Numbered from the stretch's first letter, positions 41,871-51,092 are shown. The stretch is DNA of 64,000 bases from Sphingomonas suaedae (GCF_007833215.1 NZ_CP042239.1:744001-808000); one strand, 5' to 3'. Program-made: numbers and translations. Notes: generated by a model from the letters alone, not told the origin.

Positions 41871-42176
41871 GTGAGGGCTCCGGAGAACGCGGATGAGTTT
41901 CGCGCCAGCCTCAGCCAGCGGTCAGAGGCAGCGAAACGCCTTGAGAAGGATCTTCTGAGCGAAGTTCCGTTGCTTTATGGGGGCCCTGACAGGATGGCTC
42001 CAGATGGGGATCCCGGCATCCGCTTGGCCCAGATTCATCGCGATGAGATGACGCGGCGCAATGGCGGCGGTGTTCCAAACTCAGCAACGAATCGATCGGA
42101 GGTGGCGCTCCCGTTCGAGCGTGGCGTGCTCGTCTTTGGTCTGATCCTGCTCGCGCTCGCCTTTCTCCTCGATTGA
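41871..42176 (+). CDS. Possible small membrane-anchored protein
   Basis: A 101-residue frame from GTG. The N-terminal part is hydrophilic (DEFRASLSQRSEAAKRLEKD) and the C-terminus is a single hydrophobic helix (GVLVFGLILLALAFLLD), a tail-anchor layout. The coherent pattern argues for a real gene, but the ribosome site is weak and no family is recognised. Confidence 0.5.
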   Translation: MRAPENADEFRASLSQRSEAAKRLEKDLLSEVPLLYGGPDRMAPDGDPGIRLAQIHRDEMTRRNGGGVPNSATNRSEVALPFERGVLVFGLILLALAFLLD

Positions 42177-42319
42177 TTTGCGGGGCGGGCCAAACTGGTC
42201 CCCCTTAGGCCTCGACTAACATCAACTGGCTCGGAAACGCACAGGCGAGGCCCAGTGCCGCGTCAGGCGGTGCCCGCAAAGGCCGTAATCGTCGACTTCG
42301 CCGTTTTCCTATCGTGCTT

Positions 42320-42334
42320 GTTCCATATTTGTTC
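42320..42334. promoter_or_regulatory. LexA (SOS) box upstream of dinB
   Basis: GTTCCATATTTGTTC is an exact match to the alphaproteobacterial LexA consensus GTTC-N7-GTTC, 21 bases before the dinB start. It indicates SOS induction of the polymerase. Confidence 0.85.
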
Positions 42335-42355
42335 AAGATGGGCTAACCCGATGCG

Positions 42356-43435
42356 ATGAGCGATGCGATCGTCCGAAAGATCATCCATATCGACATGGAT
42401 GCCTTTTTCGCGTCCGTAGAGCAGCGCGACAATCCGGATCTTCGCGGAAAGCCCGTCGCGGTCGGGTCCGCCGCGGCGCGTGGCGTGGTCGCAGCGGCAA
42501 GCTATGAGGCGCGTGCCTTTGGAGTGCGATCGGCACTGCCATCGGTCACCGCCTTACGGCGCTGCCCGGACCTGATCTTCGTGCCGCCCCGCTTCGACGT
42601 CTATCGTTCGGTTTCGGCCCAACTCCATGGGGTCTTCGCGGAATATACCGATCTGATCCAGCCATTGTCGCTCGACGAGGCCTATCTGGACGTGACCGAG
42701 GACCGGCGTGGGCTGCAGACCGCGTGGGCGACCGCCAGGCAAATCCGGGTGCGCATACTCGAAGAGACTGGCCTCACCGCATCGGCCGGGATCTCCTATA
42801 ACAAGTTCCTCGCCAAGCTCGCCTCAGACCACCGTAAGCCCAACGGACAGTTTGCCGTCACCCCAGCAATGGGGCCCGCATGGGTCGAGCAATTGCCGGT
42901 CGCGAGATTTCACGGCGTCGGTCCGGTGACCGCAGCCAAGATGAAGAGGCTTGGAATCGAGACGGGGGCCGACCTCAAGGCGCAATCGATCGAGTTTCTC
43001 ACGCGCCATTTCAGCAGCTCCGCTGAGTGGTATTACGGGATCGCACGCGGCAATGACGACCGGCCGGTGAACCCGAGCCGCGAACGCAAATCTTCCGGAT
43101 CGGAGACAACGTTCGACCGCGACCTGACTGATCCTGCCGACATCGAAGCGGGCGTGCTCAAGATGGCCGACGAGGTGGCCGTCTGGTGCACCGAACGTGG
43201 GCAATACGGTCGAACGATCACTGTCAAAGCGAAGTTCGCGGATTTTAGGCAGGTGACACGCAGTCGAACGCAGCCCAGCACCGTGCGCGACCGGGAGGCT
43301 ATACGAGCTACATCGATCGATCTGATGCGCACTCTCTACCCACTCGAGCAAGGGGTGCGCCTGGTCGGAGTGACGGTGTCGAACTTCGAACCCGCAAAAG
43401 CTGGAATGCCGCTGTTCGATGACGCTGAAACCTAG
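42356..43435 (+). CDS. dinB: DNA polymerase IV
   Basis: A 359-residue Y-family translesion polymerase. Diagnostic motifs are IIHIDMDAFFASVEQRDNPD with the first catalytic Asp, GVVAAASYEARAFGVRSALP, SLDEAYLDVTE with the catalytic Asp-Glu, and ASAGISYNKFLAKLASDHRK. The helix-hairpin-helix thumb (VGPVTAAKMKRLG) and little-finger domain follow. The C-terminus (PLFDD) lacks a long beta-clamp tail. The LexA box just upstream places it in the SOS regulon. Confidence 0.97.
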   Translation: MSDAIVRKIIHIDMDAFFASVEQRDNPDLRGKPVAVGSAAARGVVAAASYEARAFGVRSALPSVTALRRCPDLIFVPPRFDVYRSVSAQLHGVFAEYTDLIQPLSLDEAYLDVTEDRRGLQTAWATARQIRVRILEETGLTASAGISYNKFLAKLASDHRKPNGQFAVTPAMGPAWVEQLPVARFHGVGPVTAAKMKRLGIETGADLKAQSIEFLTRHFSSSAEWYYGIARGNDDRPVNPSRERKSSGSETTFDRDLTDPADIEAGVLKMADEVAVWCTERGQYGRTITVKAKFADFRQVTRSRTQPSTVRDREAIRATSIDLMRTLYPLEQGVRLVGVTVSNFEPAKAGMPLFDDAET

Positions 43436-43455
43436 AGGCAAAGTAGGTCGGCTTT

Positions 43456-43512
43456 GCGCCCTAACTGCGGACGTTTAGACGCCAACCCGCCGATCCTAGA
43501 AGCCGCCGTTGG
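43456..43512. repeat. Dispersed intergenic repeat, copy A
   Basis: Starts GCGCCCTAACTGCGGACG, has TTTAGACG in the middle and ends TCCTAGAAGCCGCCGTTGG. It is one of at least six diverged copies of a unit of about 57 bases (others at 46690, 50146, 51318, 52286 and 56221). It lies directly after dinB. Confidence 0.65.
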
Positions 43513-43525
43513 TTGCCAGGTTGGA

Positions 43526-44152
43526 TCAATCCCGATCGAGGATCAGCAACAGCTCACTGAGACGGTGCTGCCGGGGCAGAAGGTCAAGCCTGCGCCTGCG
43601 GCTGGTTTCTACATTCGTCCATATCGTCGAGAGTACGATGAAGGCGATCATCGCTGCGTCGAAAAGGAACGAGGTGTTGTCGTTGATCTCGGCGATCAGC
43701 CAGTACAGAATCGACGCGCCGACCATCACGGGTGAGGACCACAGCATTAGCGACGTCCAGCGACCGACCATCGACAGCTGGTACTCGACTGCGGATAGAG
43801 TACGGCGGACTTCCTCCTGAAGCGTGTTGCCGAAACGGCGCTCGCGCTGTGCCTGGCGACGCTGGCTCAACCACATCGCCACCACCCAGAGGGCGAACGC
43901 ACCCGCGCTGAGCACTGCGGCGAGCGCGCCGACACCGGGCTCGCGGAAGTAGAGGAACCACCACAGAACGGCGCCCGCGCCGGCTGCCATCACGCCGCCG
44001 GCGACATAGGTCGTCCACGTCTCCAGATGCTGCGTGCGGCGAAGCTCGGCCTGCTCGCCCTGCACGACGAGGCGCAGGAGATCGCGATTCACGCCGTAGA
44101 GCGGCTGCTCGTCCTGCAGCTTCCAGGCATCCATCATCTCGTCAAAGTCCAT
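43526..44152 (-). CDS. Membrane protein encoded downstream of a sigma factor
   Basis: A 208-residue protein. The start MDFDEMMDAWKLQDEQPLYG follows GGGAAGAG. After a soluble head of about 45 residues there are two TM helices (about 50-70 and 74-94), then a basic stretch and two more TM helices (about 135-155 and 160-180). Its first bases lie inside the sigma-factor gene (11-base overlap), the usual place of an anti-sigma factor, but no classical anti-sigma motif is seen. A regulatory role is inference from position. Confidence 0.78.
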   Translation of the reverse strand: MDFDEMMDAWKLQDEQPLYGVNRDLLRLVVQGEQAELRRTQHLETWTTYVAGGVMAAGAGAVLWWFLYFREPGVGALAAVLSAGAFALWVVAMWLSQRRQAQRERRFGNTLQEEVRRTLSAVEYQLSMVGRWTSLMLWSSPVMVGASILYWLIAEINDNTSFLFDAAMIAFIVLSTIWTNVETSRRRRLDLLPRQHRLSELLLILDRD

Positions 44153-44651
44153 CTTGCTCTTCCCTTGCGAGCTGGGCGGTGAGCGCCGCCTTGATCCGAT
44201 TGATCTTGGCCCCGACATTACTCTCGCTGAGGCCCAGGATCTCCGACATCTCGCGGTAGCTGAAGCCGTCGAGCATCAGCAGCGCGAGCGAGCGGTTCAC
44301 GTCGTCGAGTTCCGCAATCCGCGCATAAATCCACTCAAGCCGTGGATCCTGCGCAGCTGGCGCTTCCAACAACGCGGTCGAGGCATCGAAATCCTGCCGG
44401 CCGCGCCCGTGTTTTCCGTGGCTGCGGTCCCAGGCGAGCGCGCTGTTGAGCGCGACGCGATAGATCCATGTCGAGGTCGCGCAATTGCCGCGAAACGCAT
44501 CGATCGAGTGCCAGACCTGCAGAGCCATCTCCTGGAACAGGTCCTCCCGATCGGCGTGCGTGGCGCCATACACGCGCGCGACCTTGAACAGGATCGCCTT
44601 GTGGGCGGCGAGCCATTGCTCGAAGACTCTGTTGCGCTCGGCCTTTGTCAT
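44142..44651 (-). CDS. ECF-type RNA polymerase sigma factor
   Basis: A 169-residue sigma-70-family protein. Region 2 is seen at about residues 15-85 (HADREDLFQEMALQVWHSID, then CATSTWIYRVALNSALAWDR) and region 4 at about 110-160 (LDDVNRSLALLMLDGFSYRE, then MSEILGLSESNVGAKINRIK). It is flanked by a secreted hydrolase upstream (18-base gap) and a membrane protein downstream (overlap), all on the minus strand and probably one operon. Confidence 0.92.
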   Translation of the reverse strand: MTKAERNRVFEQWLAAHKAILFKVARVYGATHADREDLFQEMALQVWHSIDAFRGNCATSTWIYRVALNSALAWDRSHGKHGRGRQDFDASTALLEAPAAQDPRLEWIYARIAELDDVNRSLALLMLDGFSYREMSEILGLSESNVGAKINRIKAALTAQLAREEQDGL

Positions 44652-44669
44652 CGCGCCACCATTCCTTCG

Positions 44670-46412
44670 TCAGCGACGTGAGCGGCCAGCGTTGTCAACC
44701 GCAGTGAAGCCGCGCTCACCCAGCCAGTTGGCGATCGTGTCGAGCGCCAGCGGAGCCATGGTCTCCTCGATGTCGTAATATTCGCCCATCGCGCCGGTCT
44801 CTGCGGTCTGAAGGAGATGGTTGAGTCCAGGAAGCTCGCGCACCGTCGCATCGCGATGTCCCGCGAGCGCCTCGCGTAGCGCCGGCAGATTCTGCACAGG
44901 CGGAACCTGTCTGTCCTTCGATCCAACGATCGCCAGCACCGGAACCCGCATTTCGGCAATTGCATCTGCGGGATCGGCTCGGATGATCCGCAGAATGTCG
45001 GGGGACGCCTCCTGCGCTGCCTGGGCCCTCGCCACCTTGGGCGGCACACCGTACGCGACTAGTAAAGCCTCCACTGCTGCGCGCGCGGCGTCCGGGTCGG
45101 CGGCGTCCCGCATCGCTGTGAGGACCGCCCGGCGCAATGGCCGCTGCTGCGCAATCCGGGCCTCCGGCACGCCGTCCGCGCGCGCGACTTCCTCTCCCTG
45201 CATCATCAGCAGCTCGTCGATGGGAACCCCGGGTGCCGCCATCAGAATGACAAAGGCGACATTCGCGCGACCGTTCGCAACCATCGGCGCGACCACGCCG
45301 CCTTCCGAGTGTCCGATCAACCCGATCTTGCTGGGTGCAATCTCGCGCCGCGTGCGCAGGAAAGCGATTCCCGCAGCGGCATCCTCGGCAAAGTCCTCCA
45401 GTGTCGCGGTTCGATATTCCCCCGTCGAGCGGCCCACGCCCCGGTCGTCGCAGCGCAGCACGGCAGTGCCGTTGTGTGCCAGGTGATCGGCGAGGACGAG
45501 GAACGGCTTGTGCCCGACCAGCGTCTCGTCGCGGTCCTGCTGTCCCGACCCGGTCAGCAACATGGCGGCGGGATGGGGACCCGGCGCCTTCGGCACATTC
45601 AGCGTGCAGCCAAGCATCGCTCCGCCGGATGCGGGATTCGCGAACGCGACGTCTTCCACGGTGTAGGGATAGGGCGGCTCCGGCGTCTGCGTCCTGCGCG
45701 GCGCCCCGGACGGGTTGCGACGGAACTCGACCGGTACCGCCGTTCCGGCCGCATCGAATGCGCCCGTGATCGATCCTGCGGTGCGGTCGAGCTTCCCCTC
45801 GAAACGCATCCCGAGCGCGGGAACGGCGAACGCGACATCGCGCCCCTGCAGCCCAAGCGAAACCACCGCCAGGCCGGTCTGCACCAGCTCGGGCATGTCC
45901 ATCAGAGCATAGGTTCCATGCGCGTTCGTCGTCACGCGGAGTTTGAACCGGCGACGGAGGCCCTGAATTGTCGCATCCGCCTCCCAATATCCGTTCAGAG
46001 CCGCAAGCACCGGCAGCCCGAGAAAACCCGCCTTGTACGCCACGTCGAACGTCGCGGCGGGGTTGCGGAACTTCCCGACCCAGGCAGCGGCGGCAGAATC
46101 CCAGCGTCCTTCAAAAGATCGGGAACCGCCCCGATAGCTGAATGCGAGTACGCCGTCCTGATAGGTGACTTTCTCCAGCGGTACGTCCCATTGGCCGGTG
46201 TCAGGCAGATCGATGTCGCCGGTAAGAACACCCGGTTCATTCTGCTCGAGGTGTATCGCGGAGCGTGTCTGGCGTTCTTCGGAGCGCAGCACTCCTTGCC
46301 AGTCACCCGCAGGCGACGATGCGGATTGTGCGGCGGCATTGCCGCTGCAGGCGATCAATACGCATGCCATTGTCCGGGCAGCTCCGGGGCGAAGCGCTTT
46401 GCTGGATAACAT
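44670..46412 (-). CDS. Exported alpha/beta hydrolase (S9/S33-like peptidase or esterase)
   Basis: A 580-residue protein with a signal peptide (MACVLIACSGNAAAQS). The start is the ATG 9 bases after GGAGG; a TTG three codons earlier touches that site and is rejected. Residues about 40-260 form a beta-rich N-terminal domain with DWQGVLRSEERQTRSAIHLE. The hydrolase domain begins near residue 265, with the nucleophile in GLIGHSEGG (about residue 369) and the final His in LPGLNHLLQ; the Asp is likely in VGSKDRQVPP. Proteins of this design are common in sphingomonads. It is the first gene of a unit with a sigma factor and a membrane protein. Confidence 0.88.
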   Translation of the reverse strand: MLSSKALRPGAARTMACVLIACSGNAAAQSASSPAGDWQGVLRSEERQTRSAIHLEQNEPGVLTGDIDLPDTGQWDVPLEKVTYQDGVLAFSYRGGSRSFEGRWDSAAAAWVGKFRNPAATFDVAYKAGFLGLPVLAALNGYWEADATIQGLRRRFKLRVTTNAHGTYALMDMPELVQTGLAVVSLGLQGRDVAFAVPALGMRFEGKLDRTAGSITGAFDAAGTAVPVEFRRNPSGAPRRTQTPEPPYPYTVEDVAFANPASGGAMLGCTLNVPKAPGPHPAAMLLTGSGQQDRDETLVGHKPFLVLADHLAHNGTAVLRCDDRGVGRSTGEYRTATLEDFAEDAAAGIAFLRTRREIAPSKIGLIGHSEGGVVAPMVANGRANVAFVILMAAPGVPIDELLMMQGEEVARADGVPEARIAQQRPLRRAVLTAMRDAADPDAARAAVEALLVAYGVPPKVARAQAAQEASPDILRIIRADPADAIAEMRVPVLAIVGSKDRQVPPVQNLPALREALAGHRDATVRELPGLNHLLQTAETGAMGEYYDIEETMAPLALDTIANWLGERGFTAVDNAGRSRR

Positions 46413-46689
46413 GACGAACAACCTCCACTGTCACACTATTAGTATCGAGCGGAGGTCGATTTCTTACACTTCGGTAGAAGGGCCGCTGTCGCGGGAGGCG
46501 CCGTCGCATGCATCGTGCGCTCGCTGCTCGATGCACGAGAGGCGGACGAACCCGCTATTAGGGGTGCTGGCTTTGAGCGCATTCATAGCTAGCTGAACTG
46601 ATCCCGGCATTGGCCACCGCCAGTCGCCTGAATGCCCCCGGCTGCACAAGCGGCCGGGCAGGGGTTGCCGTAGGCGGCCGGGCGGGAAT
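46413..46689. other. Intergenic region upstream of the hydrolase operon
   Basis: No gene supported. It should hold the promoter of the hydrolase-sigma operon; TTTCTTACACTTCGG near 46,460-46,475 is AT-richer than its surroundings, but no consensus is clear. A repeat copy follows at 46690. Confidence 0.4.
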
Positions 46690-46747
46690 GCGCCCTATTT
46701 CTCGCCGTTCAGGGACTTCGCCGCCGATCTTGAAAGCCGCCGTCAGG
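46690..46747. repeat. Dispersed intergenic repeat, copy B
   Basis: Starts GCGCCCTATTTCTCGCCG and ends GATCTTGAAAGCCGCCGTCA followed by GG. The outer ends match copy A closely while the middle has drifted. It lies between two minus-strand genes. Confidence 0.6.
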
Positions 46748-46844
46748 GCAGGTTGCTTAGCAATTCTCGCGACCGGCAAAGATTGGGACGAAGCCGCGGT
46801 TCCAATGCCAATGGGTGAGCGTCAGTTGTTGCCAAAAGCCGACG

Positions 46845-47774
46845 TTACGCGCTTGTTTGCGCGGTGATTGCGCCACTCGATCCACGTCCTTCGACATAGG
46901 CGGCGAGTTCGTCTGGGGTTCCTTTCGGGAAGGCTTCCCGCAGAAAGTCGAGAAAGGCCGAGACGCGCGCGCTGAGCAGCCGGCGCGTGGGATAGAGAGC
47001 CCATAGGGCCGTAGCCGGCCCATCGACGTCGCCCCAATGCACCAGCGTTCCTGCGCTCAGGTCATGACTGACGAGCGACAATGGCAAACGGCCCACTCCG
47101 ACTCCCATACGCACCGCATCGCGCACCATCACCAGCGACGACAGGCCGAGGATGGGCTCGACTGCGATGCTCGATCTCCCTGATGCCGTCGCGACCTTCC
47201 ATGTGCTCCTTTGTCCGATCGCCCCGCGCACGATCGCTGGAACCGGCGCGTCGTCCGGTCGCCGCAAGCCCGGGCTGGCCACCACGACAAGACGATCGTG
47301 CAGGAACGCCCGCCCGACCAGCGCCGCGTCCGGTGCGGGATTGACGCGGATCACCAGATCATAGGCTTCCTCGATCATGTCGACGGCCCGGTCCTCGGTC
47401 GTCACTTCGAGCCGCACGTCCGGGAACTTCATCGCGAACCCGGCGGCGATCTTGCCCATCGCGGTCTGTGAGAAGAGCAAAGGTGCACTGACCCGCAACC
47501 GGCCGCGAGGCTTATGTCCGCCGGATGCGATCGCCCCAGCAGTCTCATCGAGTTCGGTGAGCAGCAGGGCGGTCCGCTCGAATAGTGCTCGTCCTTCCTC
47601 CGTCAGTTTCAGCACGCGCGCGCCGCGTTCGAACAGGCGCACGCCCAGGCTGGCCTCCAGTTCGGTCACGCGGCGCGACAGCGTCGCCTTGGGGCGGGCG
47701 GCGGCGCGGGCGGCTTTCCCGAACCCGCCATGCCGGGCGACGAGATTGAAATCGGCGAGCGCGAGAAGATCCAT
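46845..47774 (-). CDS. LysR family transcriptional regulator
   Basis: A 309-residue LysR-type regulator. The start MDLLALADFNLVARHGGFGK gives the usual N-terminus; the HTH covers residues 1-60 (AARAAARPKATLSRRVTELE, then ASLGVRLFERG). The substrate-binding domain begins near residue 90 (GRLRVSAPLLFSQT). It is divergent from an NmrA-like oxidoreductase gene 107 bases away and probably regulates it, as is normal for this class. The effector is unknown. Confidence 0.93.
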   Translation of the reverse strand: MDLLALADFNLVARHGGFGKAARAAARPKATLSRRVTELEASLGVRLFERGARVLKLTEEGRALFERTALLLTELDETAGAIASGGHKPRGRLRVSAPLLFSQTAMGKIAAGFAMKFPDVRLEVTTEDRAVDMIEEAYDLVIRVNPAPDAALVGRAFLHDRLVVVASPGLRRPDDAPVPAIVRGAIGQRSTWKVATASGRSSIAVEPILGLSSLVMVRDAVRMGVGVGRLPLSLVSHDLSAGTLVHWGDVDGPATALWALYPTRRLLSARVSAFLDFLREAFPKGTPDELAAYVEGRGSSGAITAQTSA

Positions 47775-47881
47775 GTGTTCCACCTGTGAGACGATCTGTC
47801 CAAATATAGCGTCTATTGGCATCCGCGTGGATCACTAAATTGAGCCATGCCAACCGGCTCAACCTATCAGGAGTGACCCCC

Positions 47882-48745
47882 ATGACCATTCTCGTAACCG
47901 GCGCTACCGGCAATATCGGTCGCAACGTCGTCGAACAGCTCGTCGCCCGTGGCGCCGGCGTGCGCGCCCTCGTCCGCGATCCCGCCAAGGCTGGCCTGCC
48001 CGTCGGTGTAGAGGTCGTCCAGGGCGATCTGCTGGACGTGGATTCGCTGCGCGCCGTCATGCCGGGCGTTTCCACGCTGTTCCTGCTGAACGGTGTCGTC
48101 GCGGACGAATTCACCCAGGCGCTGATCGCGCTCAACGTTGCCCGCGACGCCGGGATCGAACGGGTCGTCTATCTCTCGGTGATCCACAGCGACGTCTATG
48201 TGAATGTGCCGCATTTCGCGGGCAAGTTCGGCGTCGAGCGGATGATCGAGGCGATGGGTATGCCCTCCACGATCCTGCGCCCGGCCTATTTCATGGACAA
48301 TGAAATGACCATCAAGGACGTTGTGACCGCCCATGGCATCTATCCGATGCCGATCGGCGACAAGGGCCTGGCGATGGTCGATGCACGCGATGTCGGCGAG
48401 GTCGCCGCGATCGAGCTGATCCGCCGCGAACAGGCGAGCGCGCCGCTGCCGACGACCACGATCAACCTGGTCGGCCCGGATACGCTGACCGGGGTGGATG
48501 CCGCAGCCATCTGGTCCGACGTGCTAGGCCGCGCCATCGCCTTTCCGGGCAACGACACCGCAGGCTTCGAGCAGAACCTGCGCCAGTTCATGCCGAACTG
48601 GATGGCCTATGACATGCGCCAGATGGCTGAGCGCTTCCAGACCGACGGCATGATCCCCGAGGTGGGTGATGTTGACCGGCTGACCGAACTGCTCGGCCGC
48701 CCGCTGCGCTCCTATCGCGACTATGTCGCGCAGATCACCGCCTGA
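47882..48745 (+). CDS. NmrA-like NAD(P)-binding protein
   Basis: A 287-residue Rossmann-fold protein of the NmrA / atypical short-chain dehydrogenase type. The ATG start follows AGGAGTG. It opens MTILVTGATGNIGRNVVEQL with the GATGNIG dinucleotide-binding loop, then LVRDPAKAG and VQGDLLDVDSLRAVMPGVST. The lack of the usual YxxxK catalytic pair fits sensor-like members. It is divergent from a LysR gene and followed after 44 bases by a DUF1857 gene, probably as an operon. Confidence 0.92.
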   Translation: MTILVTGATGNIGRNVVEQLVARGAGVRALVRDPAKAGLPVGVEVVQGDLLDVDSLRAVMPGVSTLFLLNGVVADEFTQALIALNVARDAGIERVVYLSVIHSDVYVNVPHFAGKFGVERMIEAMGMPSTILRPAYFMDNEMTIKDVVTAHGIYPMPIGDKGLAMVDARDVGEVAAIELIRREQASAPLPTTTINLVGPDTLTGVDAAAIWSDVLGRAIAFPGNDTAGFEQNLRQFMPNWMAYDMRQMAERFQTDGMIPEVGDVDRLTELLGRPLRSYRDYVAQITA

Positions 48746-48789
48746 TCCGACCCCGTCACCGAAAGAACCATCCGAACAAGGAACTCATC

Positions 48790-49263
48790 ATGATCTACTC
48801 GACCGCAACCGTCCCCGTGAACCCTCACGGGGAAACGCTGCTCACCCTCGAACAGGTGTGGAAGGGGCTGGAAGCCAAGGCCCGCGACGCCCGCCTGTTC
48901 CTTCCGTCGGGCCTGTGCACCCGATGCGACGTGACGGAGGAGAGCGACACCCATTTCTTGCGCGAAGCGATCATCGCGGGTCAGGATCTGCGTGAGATCA
49001 TCACCTTGGAGCCGCAGTCCAAGGTCACGTTCTTCCAAGTGACCGGCCCGCGCGAAGGCGCCATCATCAACGAGCTGTTCGAGGATGAGGCGGGCGAGCT
49101 CCAACTGCGTTTCTATTGCTATCTGGGCCTGCGCGGCAAACTCCCGGGCGGCCCCGAAGAACAGGCCGAGCAAGCGCAGTTCGCCAGCGACCAGGGCTAC
49201 AAGGCTGCGCTCCTCTCGACCCTGAGACGCACCCGTGAACTGCTGGCCCAAGGCATGCTCTGA
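48790..49263 (+). CDS. DUF1857 (SRPBCC-fold) protein
   Basis: A 157-residue protein of the DUF1857/AtaL-like family, with a helix-grip lipid-binding-type fold. It reads MIYSTATVPVNPHGETLLTL, then EQVWKGLEAKARDARLFLPS and later INELFEDEAGELQLRFYCYL, all family features. The gene follows NmrA in the same direction and likely shares its transcript under LysR control. Its ligand is unknown. Confidence 0.88.
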   Translation: MIYSTATVPVNPHGETLLTLEQVWKGLEAKARDARLFLPSGLCTRCDVTEESDTHFLREAIIAGQDLREIITLEPQSKVTFFQVTGPREGAIINELFEDEAGELQLRFYCYLGLRGKLPGGPEEQAEQAQFASDQGYKAALLSTLRRTRELLAQGML

Positions 49264-49535
49264 TTGAGGGATCAACAGGCGGGCCGCTCCATTGGGCGGT
49301 CCACTGTTGCGCGGCGGGTGGTCACTCACAAAGGGCAAAATACAGCGCCGGCTGCTTTTGGCCGAAGCGGCCATCCCACGTTTAGTCGCCAATGATTGGG
49401 GTTGAGTCGGTAGGGGCCAGCCGACCGTGGGCGATACAAACGGCAGCTGTTCGAACTCGCGCGTTTGAAAGCTGCCAGTCCGCAACCGACCCCATCTAAG
49501 ACATCAATCGGTGGCCAGCCGCTCCCGCTGTTGGG

Positions 49536-49937
49536 CTATTCGCCACTAATCAGAATGCGGCCTAGAAACTCGCTAAAATTGGTCGCAACGAACACGGCTA
49601 CTGCCGGACGAGAGTAGAAGTTTATGTAATGGACGGCACCCGATCTATCGAACACCCACAGATTTCCCAACTCACAGCGAGCGAACGAAATCGGAAAGTT
49701 GTCAGGGAGCACGGAGCCGTCAGCGGATGTCCGCCAAGCCTGATCGAAGGTTCCAAATGACAACACGGGAAGCGAGCTATTTCCGTCCACCTCACCCCCC
49801 ACGAATGCTCCGCCATACACCTTTGCAAATGATCGGTAGTCGGGTGGCAAGGTCCAGTCGACCAGCCCTTCTAGACGCTCAAGTTCGTCATCGCTGAAGG
49901 GCAAACCCTTCTCGAAAGAAACCTGACTCATATTCAC
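49536..49937 (-). CDS. SMI1/KNR4 (SUKH) family protein
   Basis: A 133-residue protein with the SUKH pattern: LPFSDDELERLEGLVDWTLP, PPDYRSFAKVYGGAFVGG, a middle LSFGTFDQAW and a closing ATNFSEFLGRIL. Family members often act as immunity proteins against contact-dependent or polymorphic toxins, binding the toxin in the cytoplasm. No toxin gene lies next to it. The base composition is somewhat less GC-rich than its neighbours, which fits recent arrival. Confidence 0.9.
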   Translation of the reverse strand: MNMSQVSFEKGLPFSDDELERLEGLVDWTLPPDYRSFAKVYGGAFVGGEVDGNSSLPVLSFGTFDQAWRTSADGSVLPDNFPISFARCELGNLWVFDRSGAVHYINFYSRPAVAVFVATNFSEFLGRILISGE

Positions 49938-50145
49938 AACTCTGGCATTAGCGGTCCCTCGATATGGCTTTGAACGCGGCCCCGAGACAAGGTCTGCTTT
50001 CCACCAGTTTCCGCCGCCAGACGCCGTCCCGCGACCGCCCGAAAGCGGACCTGCCGCTATAACCAGTTCCTAGCCAGGACCTGCCGTTCAGCAACCGGCC
50101 CACAAGCAGCCGCGCACGTTTGGGTAACAGCTGCCTGTCAGCAAA
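49938..50145. other. Intergenic region
   Basis: No gene seen. Several short pieces here (CCGAAAGCGGACCTGCCG near 50,038, and GGACCTGCCGTTCAGCAACC near 50,080) resemble fragments of intergenic repeats, merging into repeat copy C. Confidence 0.4.
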
Positions 50146-50201
50146 GCGCCCAACTGCGGTCATTTAGCCGGATGGCTGATGATCCCGAAAGCTGCCGTCG
50201 G
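50146..50201. repeat. Dispersed intergenic repeat, copy C
   Basis: Starts GCGCCCAACTGCGGTCATTT and ends GATCCCGAAAGCTGCCGTCG followed by G. It matches copy A over both outer parts. It lies in the gap between the SMI1 and dioxygenase genes. Confidence 0.6.
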
Positions 50202-50294
50202 CTGGGGCGGCGGTAGCCGGCAGCTAATGGGTGGTCTGCAGCCCGTCCGCTTGTCGCCCTCGCGAGCTTGAGGCAGACGGGCCGATCAGACCCC

Positions 50295-51092
50295 CTACGG
50301 GCGCGAGATCGCGTTGAGGATCGCCTGTTCGACTGGAGAATAGTCCCCGTCGTGCCGACACAGAGAGATGGGCTCGCGCGGCAACAGGGGCGGTTGAGCC
50401 ATGAACCGCGGCGCTGTTCCACGATGCCGTTGGGCGGCGTGCACCAGAAAAGGATGGCACAAATACACCGTGCCGGCCTTGCCCAGAGCTAATGCCTCCG
50501 GCCGGTGCGCCGAGCCGGCAAATCCGTCAGCGGCAAGCTCGCGAAGCGTCAGGCCAACCTCGCCTGCCGGGGCGAGTTGCCTTGCGATGTCGGCATGCGA
50601 GCCGACACGAATGCGGGTTGGTGCATCATCGATGCCGACATCCGAAAATAGGAACAGCATCAGCAAGGCTCGTCCCTTGCTGCTGACATTGGCGCGCCAC
50701 TCCATGAACTCTGGGTGCTCGTAGCCGAAACTCACATCGATATGCCAACCATCGTCGCCGCTCGCTTCTTCGGCGGGGAAGCGTACTGGAAAGGTTCCAA
50801 GCCTATCGCGCGGATACCAGCGGCCAGCACCAACAAGCTGATCGAATGCCCCGCACAGCATCGGCGTATTTGCTGCTTCCTGAAATGGGGCTTGGCTGAA
50901 TTGGTCCAGGCGCACGACCGGCCGGGTCCATGATGCACGATCATCGGGGTAGCAGCCCGTGGCTTCCCACAGGATGGCGCGGGCCTGCTCCGCGACATGC
51001 TCGCTAAAGGCCCCATCGATACGGACGAAGCCGTCGCGCACGAACGAGGCGATCTCATCTGCGCTGAGCGCAGGATCTGATTGGTTTCGCAT
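50295..51092 (-). CDS. Phytanoyl-CoA dioxygenase (PhyH)-like protein
   Basis: A 265-residue Fe(II)/2-oxoglutarate oxygenase. The start MRNQSDPALSADEIASFVRD gives the typical PhyH opening (SxxEIxxFxxDGFV); a start nine codons earlier is possible. Iron ligands are the His and Asp of GWHIDVSFG and a later His in YLCHPFLVHAAQRHRG. The 2-oxoglutarate-binding Arg is likely in APRFMAQPP. Substrate unknown. It stands alone, divergent from the hydrolase on the other side of repeat D. Confidence 0.88.
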   Translation of the reverse strand: MRNQSDPALSADEIASFVRDGFVRIDGAFSEHVAEQARAILWEATGCYPDDRASWTRPVVRLDQFSQAPFQEAANTPMLCGAFDQLVGAGRWYPRDRLGTFPVRFPAEEASGDDGWHIDVSFGYEHPEFMEWRANVSSKGRALLMLFLFSDVGIDDAPTRIRVGSHADIARQLAPAGEVGLTLRELAADGFAGSAHRPEALALGKAGTVYLCHPFLVHAAQRHRGTAPRFMAQPPLLPREPISLCRHDGDYSPVEQAILNAISRP

